Shown here piece by piece: positions 32,932 through 42,243 of a stretch of DNA of 64,000 nucleotides. This DNA comes from Phycisphaerae bacterium (lineage in GTDB: Bacteria > Planctomycetota > Phycisphaerae > Phycisphaerales > Phycisphaeraceae). The stretch spans positions 124,001 to 188,000 of the forward strand of contig JAUHZU010000004.1 of NCBI GenBank assembly GCA_030425705.1, read 5' to 3'. Position 1 is the first letter of the stretch; each line of letters begins with the position of its first letter. The translations under genes and the position numbers were made by a program. Below the pieces are notes generated by a model that made no database searches, was not told where the DNA came from, and saw nothing but the letters and a program-made list of their open reading frames with translations.

Positions 32932-34085
32932 CCGACACGACGCCCATCCGAGTGATGCACATCTTTGGACGGATGGACCGTGGCGGTGCGGAGATGCGGA
33001 CCGTCGATCTGATGCCGGCGATGGCCGAGCGTGGCGTACACTTCGACTTCTGCGTGATGACCCCGGGCGAGGGGGCGCTCAACCAGCGTGTCATCGCTGC
33101 GGGGTCGACGGTCGATGTCTGCGCTCTCAAGGGATCGTTCCCGCGGTTTGTACTCGGCTTCCGCAAGCTGCTGCGTTCGCGGCGGCCGGACATTGTCCAC
33201 AGCCATATCCACCTCACCTCGGGGCTCATCGTGCTGCTCGCGTGGACCGCGGGCATCCGTCGCCGGGTCGTGCACTTCCGGAGCAGCTCCGACGGCCGAC
33301 GCGGCTCGCTCCCCCGCAGGGCTTACCAGGGGATGATGCGCCGGCTGATCCGGCGCTACGCGACCGATATCCTCGCCGTGTCTTATGGCGCGATGGATGG
33401 CGGACTTGGCCCGGACTGGAAACGCGACCCCCGTGCACAGGTGCTCTACAACGGGTTCGACGCCGACAGCTTCCCGCGCCACCGCCGGGCCGACGCGGCG
33501 TTACGCGCCCAATGGTCGATCCCCCACGACGCGATCATTGTGACCCAGGTCGGCCGGTTCGTTGAAGCCAAGGCGCACAACGTCACCCTCGACGCGATCG
33601 CGAAGCTCGGCGAAGACGCCCGGCGGTTCGTCTTCCTGTTCGTGGGCAACGGCGACCTGCAGGACGATGTCAGGCAACAGGCCAAGCGGGCCGGCGTCCT
33701 TGAGCACATCCGCTTCATGGGGCTGCGCGAGGATGTCCCCGACCTGCTCGCGCAGTCGGACCTGAGCATCCTCCCTTCGCGCCGCGAGGGTCTACCGGGC
33801 GTGGTGCTCGAGTCTCTAGCGGCGGGCACGCGTGTCGTCGCATCGGACCTTCCGGGTGTTCGCGAGATCGAAGCATTGTGCGAGGGGCTGACGGTGATCC
33901 CCACTGAAGACCCCGGAGCGCTCGCAAAGGCCATCCTCCGGTCCGGGCCGCACCCCGTAGATTCGACGCGAGTCCCTATGCTGCCCGAGGCGTTCCGCAT
34001 GGAAACCTGCGCTGACCGGTTGTACGCGGTGTATGCGGGGCGTGCCGGGGAGCCGATGGTGAATCCGCTGCCGGTGAGCCGCTGA
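32928..34085 (+). CDS. glycosyltransferase family 4
   Basis: This 385-residue GT-B enzyme begins TTPIRVMHIFGRMDRGGAEM, with the glycine-rich acceptor loop, and has the nucleotide-sugar motif ILPSRREGLPGVVLESLAAG near 290-309 (two Glu seven residues apart, as in GT4). It would add one sugar to the lipid-linked repeat on the cytoplasmic side with retention of stereochemistry. Translation is coupled to the polymerase gene by a four-base ATGA overlap. Confidence 0.88.
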   Translation: MTDTTPIRVMHIFGRMDRGGAEMRTVDLMPAMAERGVHFDFCVMTPGEGALNQRVIAAGSTVDVCALKGSFPRFVLGFRKLLRSRRPDIVHSHIHLTSGLIVLLAWTAGIRRRVVHFRSSSDGRRGSLPRRAYQGMMRRLIRRYATDILAVSYGAMDGGLGPDWKRDPRAQVLYNGFDADSFPRHRRADAALRAQWSIPHDAIIVTQVGRFVEAKAHNVTLDAIAKLGEDARRFVFLFVGNGDLQDDVRQQAKRAGVLEHIRFMGLREDVPDLLAQSDLSILPSRREGLPGVVLESLAAGTRVVASDLPGVREIEALCEGLTVIPTEDPGALAKAILRSGPHPVDSTRVPMLPEAFRMETCADRLYAVYAGRAGEPMVNPLPVSR

Positions 34086-34121
34086 GCCCCTACAATCCCA
34101 GCCGGCTGTTTGTCAGCGAGA

Positions 34122-35018
34122 ATGCCCATGCCTCCGAGTTCCCCGATCACCCGCCTGAAGCGCTACCTCAAACGCCGCCGCGACCGCCGGGTCCTGGCAT
34201 CGCGCAAGCGTGCGTGGCGGGCAGGGCAGCCCGCCGTGGCGTCGTCAACACCGGTACTAATCGTCGGCTGTCAGCGGTCCGGGACCACTATGCTGGGGCG
34301 GATCCTTGATCAGATGATGCCGGTCGACTGCTTCCATGAGACGGACCGGGCGGCGTTCGGCAGGGACATGCGGACGCTGGGCGCGGCGGTGCGTCGTCGG
34401 CTCGTCGAGGAGTCCTCGGCACAGGTCGTGCTCTTTAAGCCGATCTGCGACTCCCACCTCGCGTCCGAGATGCTCGCCGAGCACGGCGACGGCAAGGCGA
34501 TCTGGATTTACCGCTACTGGCGTGATGTCACCAACTCCAACGTTACGATCTGGAAGGGGCAGTGGAAACAAGTCTACGGCGACCTGCTCACGGGACAAGT
34601 AACGGACTGGGGCTGGCGGCACGAAGGCATCTCCGAGGACGCGATGCAGATGCTCCACGAGACCTACCACGACGATATCTCCGAGCGCGACGCGGCTTCG
34701 CTGAAGTGGTGGGTCCGGAACGCGTCGTACTTCGACCAGGGGTTGGACCAGCGGGCCGACGTCCTCCCCGTCTGCTACGAGCAACTCGTTACCGAACCCA
34801 TTGAACAATTCGGCCGCATCTGCCGCTTCCTCGGCATCGCGTTCGATCCCGGCTCCGTCGCGACGGTCTTCGATAAATCCATTGGCAAGGAACAAGCCCC
34901 GCCGGAGGACCCGCGGGTCATCGCCGTTTGCGACCCGATGTACGACCGGCTCAAGGCCGCACAAGCAGCGTGGGAACGCCGTTTCGCCGAGCAATACGGG
35001 GGCCGGGGCGCGGCATGA
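34122..35018 (+). CDS. second sulfotransferase
   Basis: This 298-residue enzyme carries the PAPS loop PVLIVGCQRSGTTMLGRIL at about 46-64 and a later region RYWRDVTNSN near 137-146 that could form the 3'-phosphate site. It is distinct in sequence from the sulfotransferase at 27.9 kb, so two different positions may be sulfated. The N terminus is basic and could touch the membrane. The ATG at 34122 was chosen over a TTG at 34110. Its stop overlaps the next glycosyltransferase start by four bases. Confidence 0.82.
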   Translation: MPMPPSSPITRLKRYLKRRRDRRVLASRKRAWRAGQPAVASSTPVLIVGCQRSGTTMLGRILDQMMPVDCFHETDRAAFGRDMRTLGAAVRRRLVEESSAQVVLFKPICDSHLASEMLAEHGDGKAIWIYRYWRDVTNSNVTIWKGQWKQVYGDLLTGQVTDWGWRHEGISEDAMQMLHETYHDDISERDAASLKWWVRNASYFDQGLDQRADVLPVCYEQLVTEPIEQFGRICRFLGIAFDPGSVATVFDKSIGKEQAPPEDPRVIAVCDPMYDRLKAAQAAWERRFAEQYGGRGAA

Positions 35019-36214
35019 AGCTGCTCTTTGTTCACGACAGCCCGTTCCTTGAGCACAAAGGCACCTGCCGATCCGCGGGCAATATCACGGCGACGACATG
35101 GCGTCGCTTCCTGCCTCATGTGGACCACATCCAGGTTGTCGCCCGTCGGGCCGATGCCGCGCACTTCAAGGACCCCTCGTCCCTCGACACCGTCTCCCAC
35201 CCCGATGTCTCGTTCGAGCTCGTCGAGCGGTCGCCCTACCACCGGTTCGAGCGCGGCTGGCGTGCGGTCAAGCCGATCCTCGAGGAGCAGGTCCGTAGCG
35301 CTGATGCCGTCATCGCCCGGATCCCCAGCTTCATCGGCCATCTGACCGCTGAGATCGCGTTGAAGCAGGGCAAGCCGTTGGCCGGCGAGATCGTTGCCTG
35401 CCCTTGGGACGCGATGTGGAACTACGGCCGTCTCTCGGGCAAGGCGATGGCCATCCGCGAGCGTTACCGCCTGCGTCGCCTGGTCAGGCGACTGGACTTG
35501 GCGGTTTACGTCACCGGCTCGTTCCTGCAGAAGCGATATCCAACCCAAGCACCAAGCGAGAGCGCCTCAAACGTCGAGCTGCTCCGCCCGCCCGAGCAGC
35601 TGCTTGACCAGCGCCTCGCCCGGCAGCAGGAACCCCCCAAACCGCTGCGCCTCGGTCAGATCGGTTCCCTGGCCCACCGCATCAAGGGCTGGGAGACCGC
35701 GATCCGCGCGGTCGGCCAGCTCAGGCAACAGGGCATCGACGTCGTGTTCGAGATCCTGGGCGGAGGCGCACCAGACGTGGCGTTGCAATGTGCAGCTGCA
35801 CACGGTGTCGCCGACCGCATCCGTCCGATGGGCTCCATAGCCAGCGGCGAACCCGTGCTCGCGTGGCTCGATTCGCTGGACATGTACATCCATCCCAGCC
35901 GACAGGAGGGGCTGCCCCGCGCCGTGATCGAGGCGATGAGCCGCGCGCTGCCCTGCATCTGTACGCCGGCCGGCGGAACACCGGAACTCATCGACCCTCG
36001 TTTCATCTTCGCGAAGAACGACGATACCCAACTCGCCCAGCGCATCATTACCCTTCTCGACGACCCCGTGCAGATGCACGAGCAGTCACGCCGGAATTTC
36101 GCCCGCGCCGCGGACTATTACGTCGACCGGCTCGAAGCCCACCGCGAGCGGATCTGGGGCGACTACTTTGCCGGTGTCCGCCAGCGCCTTGGGCTGCCGG
36201 GCAACCCGACCTGA
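35015..36214 (+). CDS. glycosyltransferase family 4
   Basis: This 399-residue GT-B protein begins MKLLFVHDSPFLEHKG and has HPSRQEGLPRAVIEAMSRAL near 295-314, the paired-Glu donor motif of GT4. Residues 210-225 (LRLGQIGSLAHRIKGWETAI) form the start of the donor domain. It is the last gene of the forward run, and its ATG overlaps the second sulfotransferase stop. The substrate is unknown. Confidence 0.87.
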   Translation: MKLLFVHDSPFLEHKGTCRSAGNITATTWRRFLPHVDHIQVVARRADAAHFKDPSSLDTVSHPDVSFELVERSPYHRFERGWRAVKPILEEQVRSADAVIARIPSFIGHLTAEIALKQGKPLAGEIVACPWDAMWNYGRLSGKAMAIRERYRLRRLVRRLDLAVYVTGSFLQKRYPTQAPSESASNVELLRPPEQLLDQRLARQQEPPKPLRLGQIGSLAHRIKGWETAIRAVGQLRQQGIDVVFEILGGGAPDVALQCAAAHGVADRIRPMGSIASGEPVLAWLDSLDMYIHPSRQEGLPRAVIEAMSRALPCICTPAGGTPELIDPRFIFAKNDDTQLAQRIITLLDDPVQMHEQSRRNFARAADYYVDRLEAHRERIWGDYFAGVRQRLGLPGNPT

Positions 36215-36266
36215 CCTCCGCACGGGCATGTTGCCCGCGATCGCGCTGGAAGGACACGCTTCAGGA

Positions 36267-37682
36267 TCAGTCGATGAGGATCGCGGGGTCGTAGGTCTGG
36301 GTGACCAGGGCGTCCCATTGGATCACGCCGCGGAAGGGGGAAAGCCCGTTATCGGTCCTGGACCAGATCCGGATCGAGACGTCGCCCAGCCCGGCACGGA
36401 GCAGGATGTAGCTGTTTGGATTCGCCCGGGCAGCTTCGGGGATCGCGCTAAAGACGCCGCCGCCGAGGTACTCAACCAGTTGCATGTGTCCGGCAGCATG
36501 TGTGAGCGGGACCGCAAGGTCGCCGATGGTCGGCTCGCCATAGAGAACCTCGACGCTGCCCTCTCCTTCCCAGGCGACGGCATCGACCCCGCAGAGCACG
36601 ATGACACTGCCGACGACACGGCCGTAAACCCCGGAGGATGTCGCGTTGAGCGCGACCGCGGTCGTGGACGCGTCGGGCGGGGTTAGTGGGTCGGCCTGAG
36701 GCGCGTCGGGGTTGCTCCCATGACTCATGCTGCCGTTGCCGTAGCTGACCGGTGGGCTAGATGCGGGCGCAGCCCCACCGCCCGAGCCGGCTCCCCCGCT
36801 GCCGCCACTGCCACCACTGCCGCCGGAGCCGCCCCCCCCTCCGAACGTCGCGACACCGCCCCCACCGCCGCCACCACCACCGCTGCCGCTAACAACCGTG
36901 ACACCCCCGGTCGAAGGCGTAACGCCACCCGTTTCCGCGTAGTGTGGGGCCGGGGGGAGCGGCGGAACCGGCTCGTCCAACTCCACCATCAAAGGCGCAG
37001 GTGGATTAATCTCGATGACTTCCAACTCGTCGTCCTGCGTCGTCCTGCTGGCACGCGCGCGGTGGTGGGTCACGAAGGACTCGGCCGGGTACCGCTCACC
37101 TGCGGCCGTCACCGCCAGCAGCCTGACCTCGATCTGCTCAGCATCCACAAAATCGCGCGCATGCAGCACCATCATGAAGCCACGAGCCGGGGCCTGGGCC
37201 TCCTGCGTATCGCCTGAATGAAGATCGTCCAATGGTTCTAGGGGCACCCAGACACCGCCGTTGACACTCGCCCAGACGACTGGGAACGCGGCCTTTTCCG
37301 ACCGTGCGTGCAGCCCCAGCACAAGAACCCCATGGTCCTCCGCGGCTGGCGCCGATGCCCACTCGGTGACCAATAGTACCCCCTGACTTTCGGCATCGAT
37401 TTCGCCAGGCAGTTCATCGGGAGATTGCGTCGGGTCGGCGGGATACAAGCGCGGGGCGTCGGCGTAGTCGTGCGTCAGGATCTGCTCGGCCGGCGTAAGA
37501 ACCGTCACCGGAACATACGCCACGGCCTCAGACACGGGGTCGGTGGGCGGCGTCTCATCGACCGGCTGCGGCGTCGCTTCTGGTGTCTGGCCGTCAGCCT
37601 CAGCGTCCTGTGCCGATACGCCCAGACAGGGCTGCAGGGCCAGAGCGAAGGAAAACAACAAGGGTTGCGCTACGCGTTTCAA
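36267..37682 (-). CDS. exported protein of unknown function with a glycine-rich linker
   Basis: This about 471-residue protein is not recognised. A signal peptide (KRVAQPLLFSFALALQPCLG) leads a proline- and acid-rich stretch, a beta-rich domain at about 60-220, a linker at about 255-310 made of long Gly and Gly-Ser runs, and a second beta-rich domain that ends the protein. The start is taken as TTG 37682 because GAGGAG lies seven bases before it; a GTG at 37697 would overlap that ribosome site. It is divergent from the beta-helix protein gene and close to the end of the polysaccharide run, so a surface role is possible. Confidence 0.6.
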   Translation of the reverse strand: MKRVAQPLLFSFALALQPCLGVSAQDAEADGQTPEATPQPVDETPPTDPVSEAVAYVPVTVLTPAEQILTHDYADAPRLYPADPTQSPDELPGEIDAESQGVLLVTEWASAPAAEDHGVLVLGLHARSEKAAFPVVWASVNGGVWVPLEPLDDLHSGDTQEAQAPARGFMMVLHARDFVDAEQIEVRLLAVTAAGERYPAESFVTHHRARASRTTQDDELEVIEINPPAPLMVELDEPVPPLPPAPHYAETGGVTPSTGGVTVVSGSGGGGGGGGGVATFGGGGGSGGSGGSGGSGGAGSGGGAAPASSPPVSYGNGSMSHGSNPDAPQADPLTPPDASTTAVALNATSSGVYGRVVGSVIVLCGVDAVAWEGEGSVEVLYGEPTIGDLAVPLTHAAGHMQLVEYLGGGVFSAIPEAARANPNSYILLRAGLGDVSIRIWSRTDNGLSPFRGVIQWDALVTQTYDPAILID

Positions 37683-37964
37683 ACTCAGACTCCTCACTCA
37701 GATCCCGCCCGGCGGAATCGTCCTGCCTATCATGCATCAGCAAAACGGCCGCCCCAGTTCAGCGGACCGATAAATGCGGCGCACATTACATCACACCCCA
37801 CCCACAATAACCCGCAAACTCCACGCAGACGGCGCGGCCCAACAACGCGGAGCAATCCACCGCCCTATAACACGGCCACGCCACGGCCCACCGACGCCCC
37901 TTCAGAAGTGCTCAGGAGTGGCCGATCATCACGGGGGGTATGAACGGACCGTGATAACGGCGGG

Positions 37965-39632
37965 ATGATGAAGATGTTCAGAAATCGATTCAGACCGGCG
38001 CGGCTGATCGGCCTTACACTCGCGATGGGGCTGATGCTGATCGCCCTCCCCGACCCGGCGTCCGGCGATGTCCGCACCCCTTCACCCGAAGCACAGTCTC
38101 GGCTTATCTTTGTGGCACACGACGGCGAAAACACGGCCGACGGGACCTCCGTCGATCGGCCCGTCGCCTCAGTACAGATCGGCCTGAGCCGGCTCCGCGA
38201 CAACAACGCGGACTGGCTGCTGCTCAAACGCGGGCACACCTACACCGTCGAATCGCTTGCAGAACTCCCCCATGGAGCCGGCGCGCTACGCCCGACCATC
38301 ATCGCCGCCTACGGAGAGGGTGCGGCACCCAACCTGATCGTCACCGGCAACGCCGCGAACACCTTTTCTCAAGCCAACCGCCGCGCACACCACGTCCACC
38401 TCTTCCACGTCAATCTCATCCGTGAGGACGCGCTCGAGGCCCCCCCGTCGATTCTCTGGACCGGGGTGACCCCCACCGCGGTGACAACGCTCGAACACGT
38501 CCCGGACACCGGGCTCGAGGATGTGCTGAGTAACCCGGTCGGGATGACGAATGTGTCGATCATGGCCTCGGGCAATATCTACCACCACGACAACATAGCG
38601 CTGCTCGTGCAGAACCGGACCCGTCTCACGGCGCTCCACAGCGAAGAGGGCGCCACGGTCCGCGGGTTCGGGATCAAGATCCACAACACCAGCGACGCCG
38701 GGGTCGAGCACCTCCGCGTCCGCCTGGGCGACGACAACGTCCAAGACGCCGTGAACAACCAGGGCCAGGTCATCCGCGAAGGCCGGGGCGACAAATCGCA
38801 GCTGGGCAACGGTGCCGACTGCGTCCAGGTCTTCAACGCAACGGACACACAACTGGTGCACCTTTCTCTGTTCTGGGCGTTGGACGAGTCACTGGATATC
38901 GCAGCGAGCCCGGGCACCCAGGTCTACCGGTGCCTCCTCGCCGAGTGCCTGAACGAGGCCTACCACACCGGCAGCCAGGGCGATCGCATCTATGCGCACT
39001 CCAAGGCCATGCTCATCTGTGGCTGGGATGTGCCCAACGGCTTTTTCGCCAGTAACTACCCCCCCGTGGTCGTACGCGAATGCCTGCTCGCCCACAACGG
39101 CGACCGCACGCCCGGCTGGGCAGACTCCCTGCCTGCGCTTACCAGTGGCGGCAAGACCCTGCTCAACCTCGCCTTCGTCAACAACGTCGTCTACAACCCC
39201 GTCCGAACACTGGGGCACCCCAATCCCTTCACCGGGAACGAACCTACCATCAACATCGATTTCATCGGCAATGTCTACATCCTCGGCCCCGACAGCCCCG
39301 ATGACTTCCGACCACAGTACTGGGTGAACCTCATCAACACCGTCAACAGCCCCAACGGCTCGGTCTACGTCCATAACAACTGGGTCATCGACAAAGACGG
39401 TGTGGCACACGATCTGCTCGACTGGATGGGTGCGCAGGACCTCGACTGGGCCGCGGCACCCCACTTCACCTACGACACCCCGCTCGAAACTGACCGCGAC
39501 ACGCTCATCGACACCGTTCTGACCTATGCGGGTGACTACACCCACCGGGACGAGCACGACTGGCGCGTCATCAATGATGTCCGGAACAACACCGGCAACA
39601 TCATCGACAGCCAACGCGAGGTCATTGACTGA
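37965..39632 (+). CDS. secreted right-handed beta-helix protein, possible polysaccharide lyase
   Basis: This 555-residue protein has a basic N terminus and signal peptide (RLIGLTLAMGLMLIALPDPA), then a domain that reads as parallel beta-helix coils from about residue 45: ADWLLLKRGHTYTV, VHLFHVNLIRE, GVEHLRVRLGDDNV, DTQLVHLSLFWALDESLDIA and later coils rich in Asn (LLNLAFVNNVVYNPVR). The pectate-lyase-like signature region DESLDIA near 304 resembles DxxDI metal-site segments of family 1 and 9 lyases. It may cleave or remodel the exported polysaccharide. Start choice among ATG 37965, 37968 and 37974 is not fixed by a ribosome site. Confidence 0.65.
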   Translation: MMKMFRNRFRPARLIGLTLAMGLMLIALPDPASGDVRTPSPEAQSRLIFVAHDGENTADGTSVDRPVASVQIGLSRLRDNNADWLLLKRGHTYTVESLAELPHGAGALRPTIIAAYGEGAAPNLIVTGNAANTFSQANRRAHHVHLFHVNLIREDALEAPPSILWTGVTPTAVTTLEHVPDTGLEDVLSNPVGMTNVSIMASGNIYHHDNIALLVQNRTRLTALHSEEGATVRGFGIKIHNTSDAGVEHLRVRLGDDNVQDAVNNQGQVIREGRGDKSQLGNGADCVQVFNATDTQLVHLSLFWALDESLDIAASPGTQVYRCLLAECLNEAYHTGSQGDRIYAHSKAMLICGWDVPNGFFASNYPPVVVRECLLAHNGDRTPGWADSLPALTSGGKTLLNLAFVNNVVYNPVRTLGHPNPFTGNEPTINIDFIGNVYILGPDSPDDFRPQYWVNLINTVNSPNGSVYVHNNWVIDKDGVAHDLLDWMGAQDLDWAAAPHFTYDTPLETDRDTLIDTVLTYAGDYTHRDEHDWRVINDVRNNTGNIIDSQREVID

Positions 39633-39691
39633 TCGGTGTCCGTCTCATCTTGCGGGCAAGCTACGACCGCCGTCCGTGCGACAGCTCCGGG

Positions 39692-40861
39692 TCAGGACGC
39701 AAGCACACCGATCTGCTGCAGGATCCGTGTGTTAATTTTAGCCACATCGAAGTACGACTCTGCAAACGCACGGCCCGCGTTGCCCATCGCTTCGGCCAAC
39801 CCCTCCTCCTCGATCAGCATCAGCAGCGACTTCGCCAGCAGGTCCACGCGCTTGGGCGCGAGCAGGAACCCGTTGCTGCCCCGCCCCATCCCCGGCTCGA
39901 TCTCCCGTGGCGAGTCCACGGCCTGTGAGGCGCCGGGGTTCTGGTAAGTCACCACCGCCCGGCCCAGCGCCATCCCCTCCATCAGGACATTGGGGAACCC
40001 CTCTCGGTAGGTGGTGGGAAGCACCGTCGCCCACGAGTCTGCCAGGTAGGGGCGGACGTCCGTCGTGCTGCCGTGATACTCGATCAGCCCTTCATCGACC
40101 CAGCGCTCCATCTCTTTGCGGCGGACGCCGCCGGGGTTCAACTCGTCGTAGGCACCGATAACGTCGAAGATCGCTTCGGGGTGCGTCTGCTTGACGATGC
40201 GGGCGGCCTCCACAAAGTCCAGCACCCCCTTGTCGACCAGCAGGCGGGTAATCAGGCTGAATCGGATCTTGCCCTGGCTGGGGAAGGGCTGCCGCGCAAA
40301 GTGTGCGAGGTCTTTCCCCTCGCCCGGCAGCAGCGTGACCTCGACCTGTGAACCGATGAGCCCGTGGCTACGGAAGTCGGCCTGGTCCTGGGGGTTCACG
40401 AAGAACAGGTGGTCGATCAGCGGCTTGGCACGCCGGTGGAGGCCCCGTGCCGCCGCGCTCGCGATTTTCTTCTTCAGCCCCCCCCCGGCGCTGAAGGCAT
40501 AGCCCAGACCCGGCATGAGGGCACAGACCCGCCCAACGCCCGCCTTGCGCGCGGCGGGGACCCCGAAGACGACCGGTTTCTGGGCGTAGCAGAAGACAAT
40601 GTCGGGGCGGAGTTCACGGAACAAGCCGGTCAGGTATCGCTGGTACTTCAGGTCCGCCAGCGGGTTGAGACCGGTACGGCTCAGCGGCGCGACGTGATAC
40701 GTCACCCCCATCGACTTGAAGCTGGCCAGGTCATCGTCGTCGTGTTCGGAGCAGATCAGGTGGGCCTGCCAGCCGGCCTCGATGATCTGACGCAGGATCG
40801 GGCTCCGGAAACCGGAAAACCCTTTGGCGTAGCTGCCGACGATAGCGATCACTTGACTCAT
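39692..40861 (-). CDS. glycosyltransferase family 4
   Basis: This 389-residue GT-B enzyme begins SQVIAIVGSYAKGFSGFRSP and has the donor motif VLPTTYREGFPNVLMEGMAL near 277-296. It resembles capsular GT4 enzymes that transfer N-acetylated hexosamines, but the sugar is unknown. A terminator for the upstream pseudopilin gene lies at 40886-40919, just before its ATG, so it probably has its own promoter or is read at low level by readthrough. It is convergent with the beta-helix gene across 59 bases. Confidence 0.87.
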   Translation of the reverse strand: MSQVIAIVGSYAKGFSGFRSPILRQIIEAGWQAHLICSEHDDDDLASFKSMGVTYHVAPLSRTGLNPLADLKYQRYLTGLFRELRPDIVFCYAQKPVVFGVPAARKAGVGRVCALMPGLGYAFSAGGGLKKKIASAAARGLHRRAKPLIDHLFFVNPQDQADFRSHGLIGSQVEVTLLPGEGKDLAHFARQPFPSQGKIRFSLITRLLVDKGVLDFVEAARIVKQTHPEAIFDVIGAYDELNPGGVRRKEMERWVDEGLIEYHGSTTDVRPYLADSWATVLPTTYREGFPNVLMEGMALGRAVVTYQNPGASQAVDSPREIEPGMGRGSNGFLLAPKRVDLLAKSLLMLIEEEGLAEAMGNAGRAFAESYFDVAKINTRILQQIGVLAS

Positions 40862-40885
40862 GGGAGAAAGGATAGTGCATCTTTG

Positions 40886-40919
40886 AAAAAGCAGCAGCCC
40901 CGGAGTGAACCGGGGCTGC
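40886..40919 (-). terminator. rho-independent terminator after the pseudopilin gene
   Basis: A perfect 10-bp stem (GCAGCCCCGG at 40894-40903 pairing with 40910-40919, six-base loop) is followed on the minus strand by TGC and a run of five T residues. It ends 39 bases after the pseudopilin stop codon and separates that gene from the downstream glycosyltransferase. Confidence 0.88.
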
Positions 40920-40958
40920 CGCGGTGATTCGAGTCATCTGAGGGGAGACCGACCTGAC

Positions 40959-41786
40959 TCAGCTGTCGTCAGAGTGGGTCTGGCCCTGGTCGAGGCAGAC
41001 CATACGGGCGTCGTTACCCGCCACACCGTCCGGGTCGTTGTTGTTGTTGAACAGGTCGTCGATGGGCTCGTTGTTGTTGTCGACCATCAGCGCGCCGTTG
41101 CCGTAACGGGTTTCGAAGAAGTTGTCCTGCTCGAAGGCGACGTGGTTGTCGTTCCAGAGGACGCTGCCCTTCCAGTCACCATCCTCGGAGGTGTGGATGC
41201 TGCTGATGTTGGCGGCCTGCGGGCCCGACCCCGTGTTGCGGTCAGAGACCACGATGGCTTGGGTGTTCAGCGACTGGCCCCACTCGGCCGCACGGCCGGG
41301 CTGGTTATTGGGCACGCTGCCCGCCGGGCCGCTGATCTGGAGCATGGCGTACGAGTAGTTCTTGTCGCCGGAGCCGGCGTTGAAGACCACCGCGTTAGGG
41401 GTCGTCGTTGTGCTCTCTTCGTACTCGGTGACGTTGGCGGTCTCCGAGGGGCTGATCGCGTACTCGGGGGTAAAGAAGTCGCCGGTCAGCATGATGTAGT
41501 AGCGGGCCTGGGTGAAGCTACCGATGCCGGAGCTGCCGGTGTCTTCCGGAGTGTTGTCGATGATGTTGCCCTTGCTATCCAAGCCGGGGAATTTCTCCTT
41601 GTTGGAGTTAGCAAAGGTGACCATGCCCTGGTGCTGACCGCGCAGCTGGGTCGAGTTCTGCATGCGGCGGGCGGTCCGGCGGGCAGCACCCAGCGCCGGC
41701 AGCAGGATGCCGATCAGCAGGGCGATGATCGAGATGACCACCAGCAGTTCGATGAGCGTGAAGCCCTTGACGTTTCTACGAGACAT
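40959..41786 (-). CDS. pseudopilin-like protein with prepilin N-terminal signal (planctomycete type)
   Basis: The product is 275 residues. The start has a prepilin peptidase site (RRNVKGFTLIELLVVISII; cleavage after Gly8) and the hydrophobic helix continues to about residue 35. The C-terminal region has WNDNHVAFEQD near 229-239, like the H-x-x-x motif of the DUF1559-type pseudopilins that are numerous in planctomycetes. They are thought to form short type II secretion-like fibres, and their function is not settled. AGGAG lies six bases before ATG 41786. A strong terminator follows, so it is probably a single, well-expressed gene. Confidence 0.87.
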   Translation of the reverse strand: MSRRNVKGFTLIELLVVISIIALLIGILLPALGAARRTARRMQNSTQLRGQHQGMVTFANSNKEKFPGLDSKGNIIDNTPEDTGSSGIGSFTQARYYIMLTGDFFTPEYAISPSETANVTEYEESTTTTPNAVVFNAGSGDKNYSYAMLQISGPAGSVPNNQPGRAAEWGQSLNTQAIVVSDRNTGSGPQAANISSIHTSEDGDWKGSVLWNDNHVAFEQDNFFETRYGNGALMVDNNNEPIDDLFNNNNDPDGVAGNDARMVCLDQGQTHSDDS

Positions 41787-42243
41787 AGCAAACTCCTGAA
41801 AAAGGAACAGAAAATACCGCGTCAATATGGTCGTGGGAGGGGATGGGCCTTATGGCCCGGATGCTAAGGATGATGGCAATGTTCATCCCACGATTGATCG
41901 ACGCATACACGCGAGTTGCGCCCGGTAGGCCGCGATCCATCACGGGCCGGGGGGTCCTAATCGGCGGGGTGGGCCACGGGTTCCGTCCCGTGGATCAAGG
42001 TAGGCCCCATGCCTACCCGTCTTAGATAAGCTAACCGAATCGCGGATCGACTTCCAGCCCATTCCGGGCGTAGTCAAAAAAATCTACGGAAAAACCCCGC
42101 TGAACCCCCTTCATTACCCCTGCAGACCCTCCACCGCTTGTCCACATCGCCCCGTGAACCCGTTTCCGGGCTGAAAAGGCCGTATCCGCTATCATCCGCG
42201 TCCCCGGGCAGAGAGCCGCCCTGCCGCCCCCGCCGACCCTGTC
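41787..42243. other. 457-base divergent intergenic region with two tandem hairpins
   Basis: This gap separates the pseudopilin gene (minus) from wecC (plus). Two adjacent hairpins are present: CCACGGG/CCCGTGG at 41974-41993 and GGTAGGC/GCCTACC at 41999-42017. A weaker stem (CGTAG/CTACG with an A-rich loop) is at 42069-42088. A TATCAT box at 42190-42195 could be the -10 of wecC, but no good -35 is paired with it. No coding frame was supported. Confidence 0.5.
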
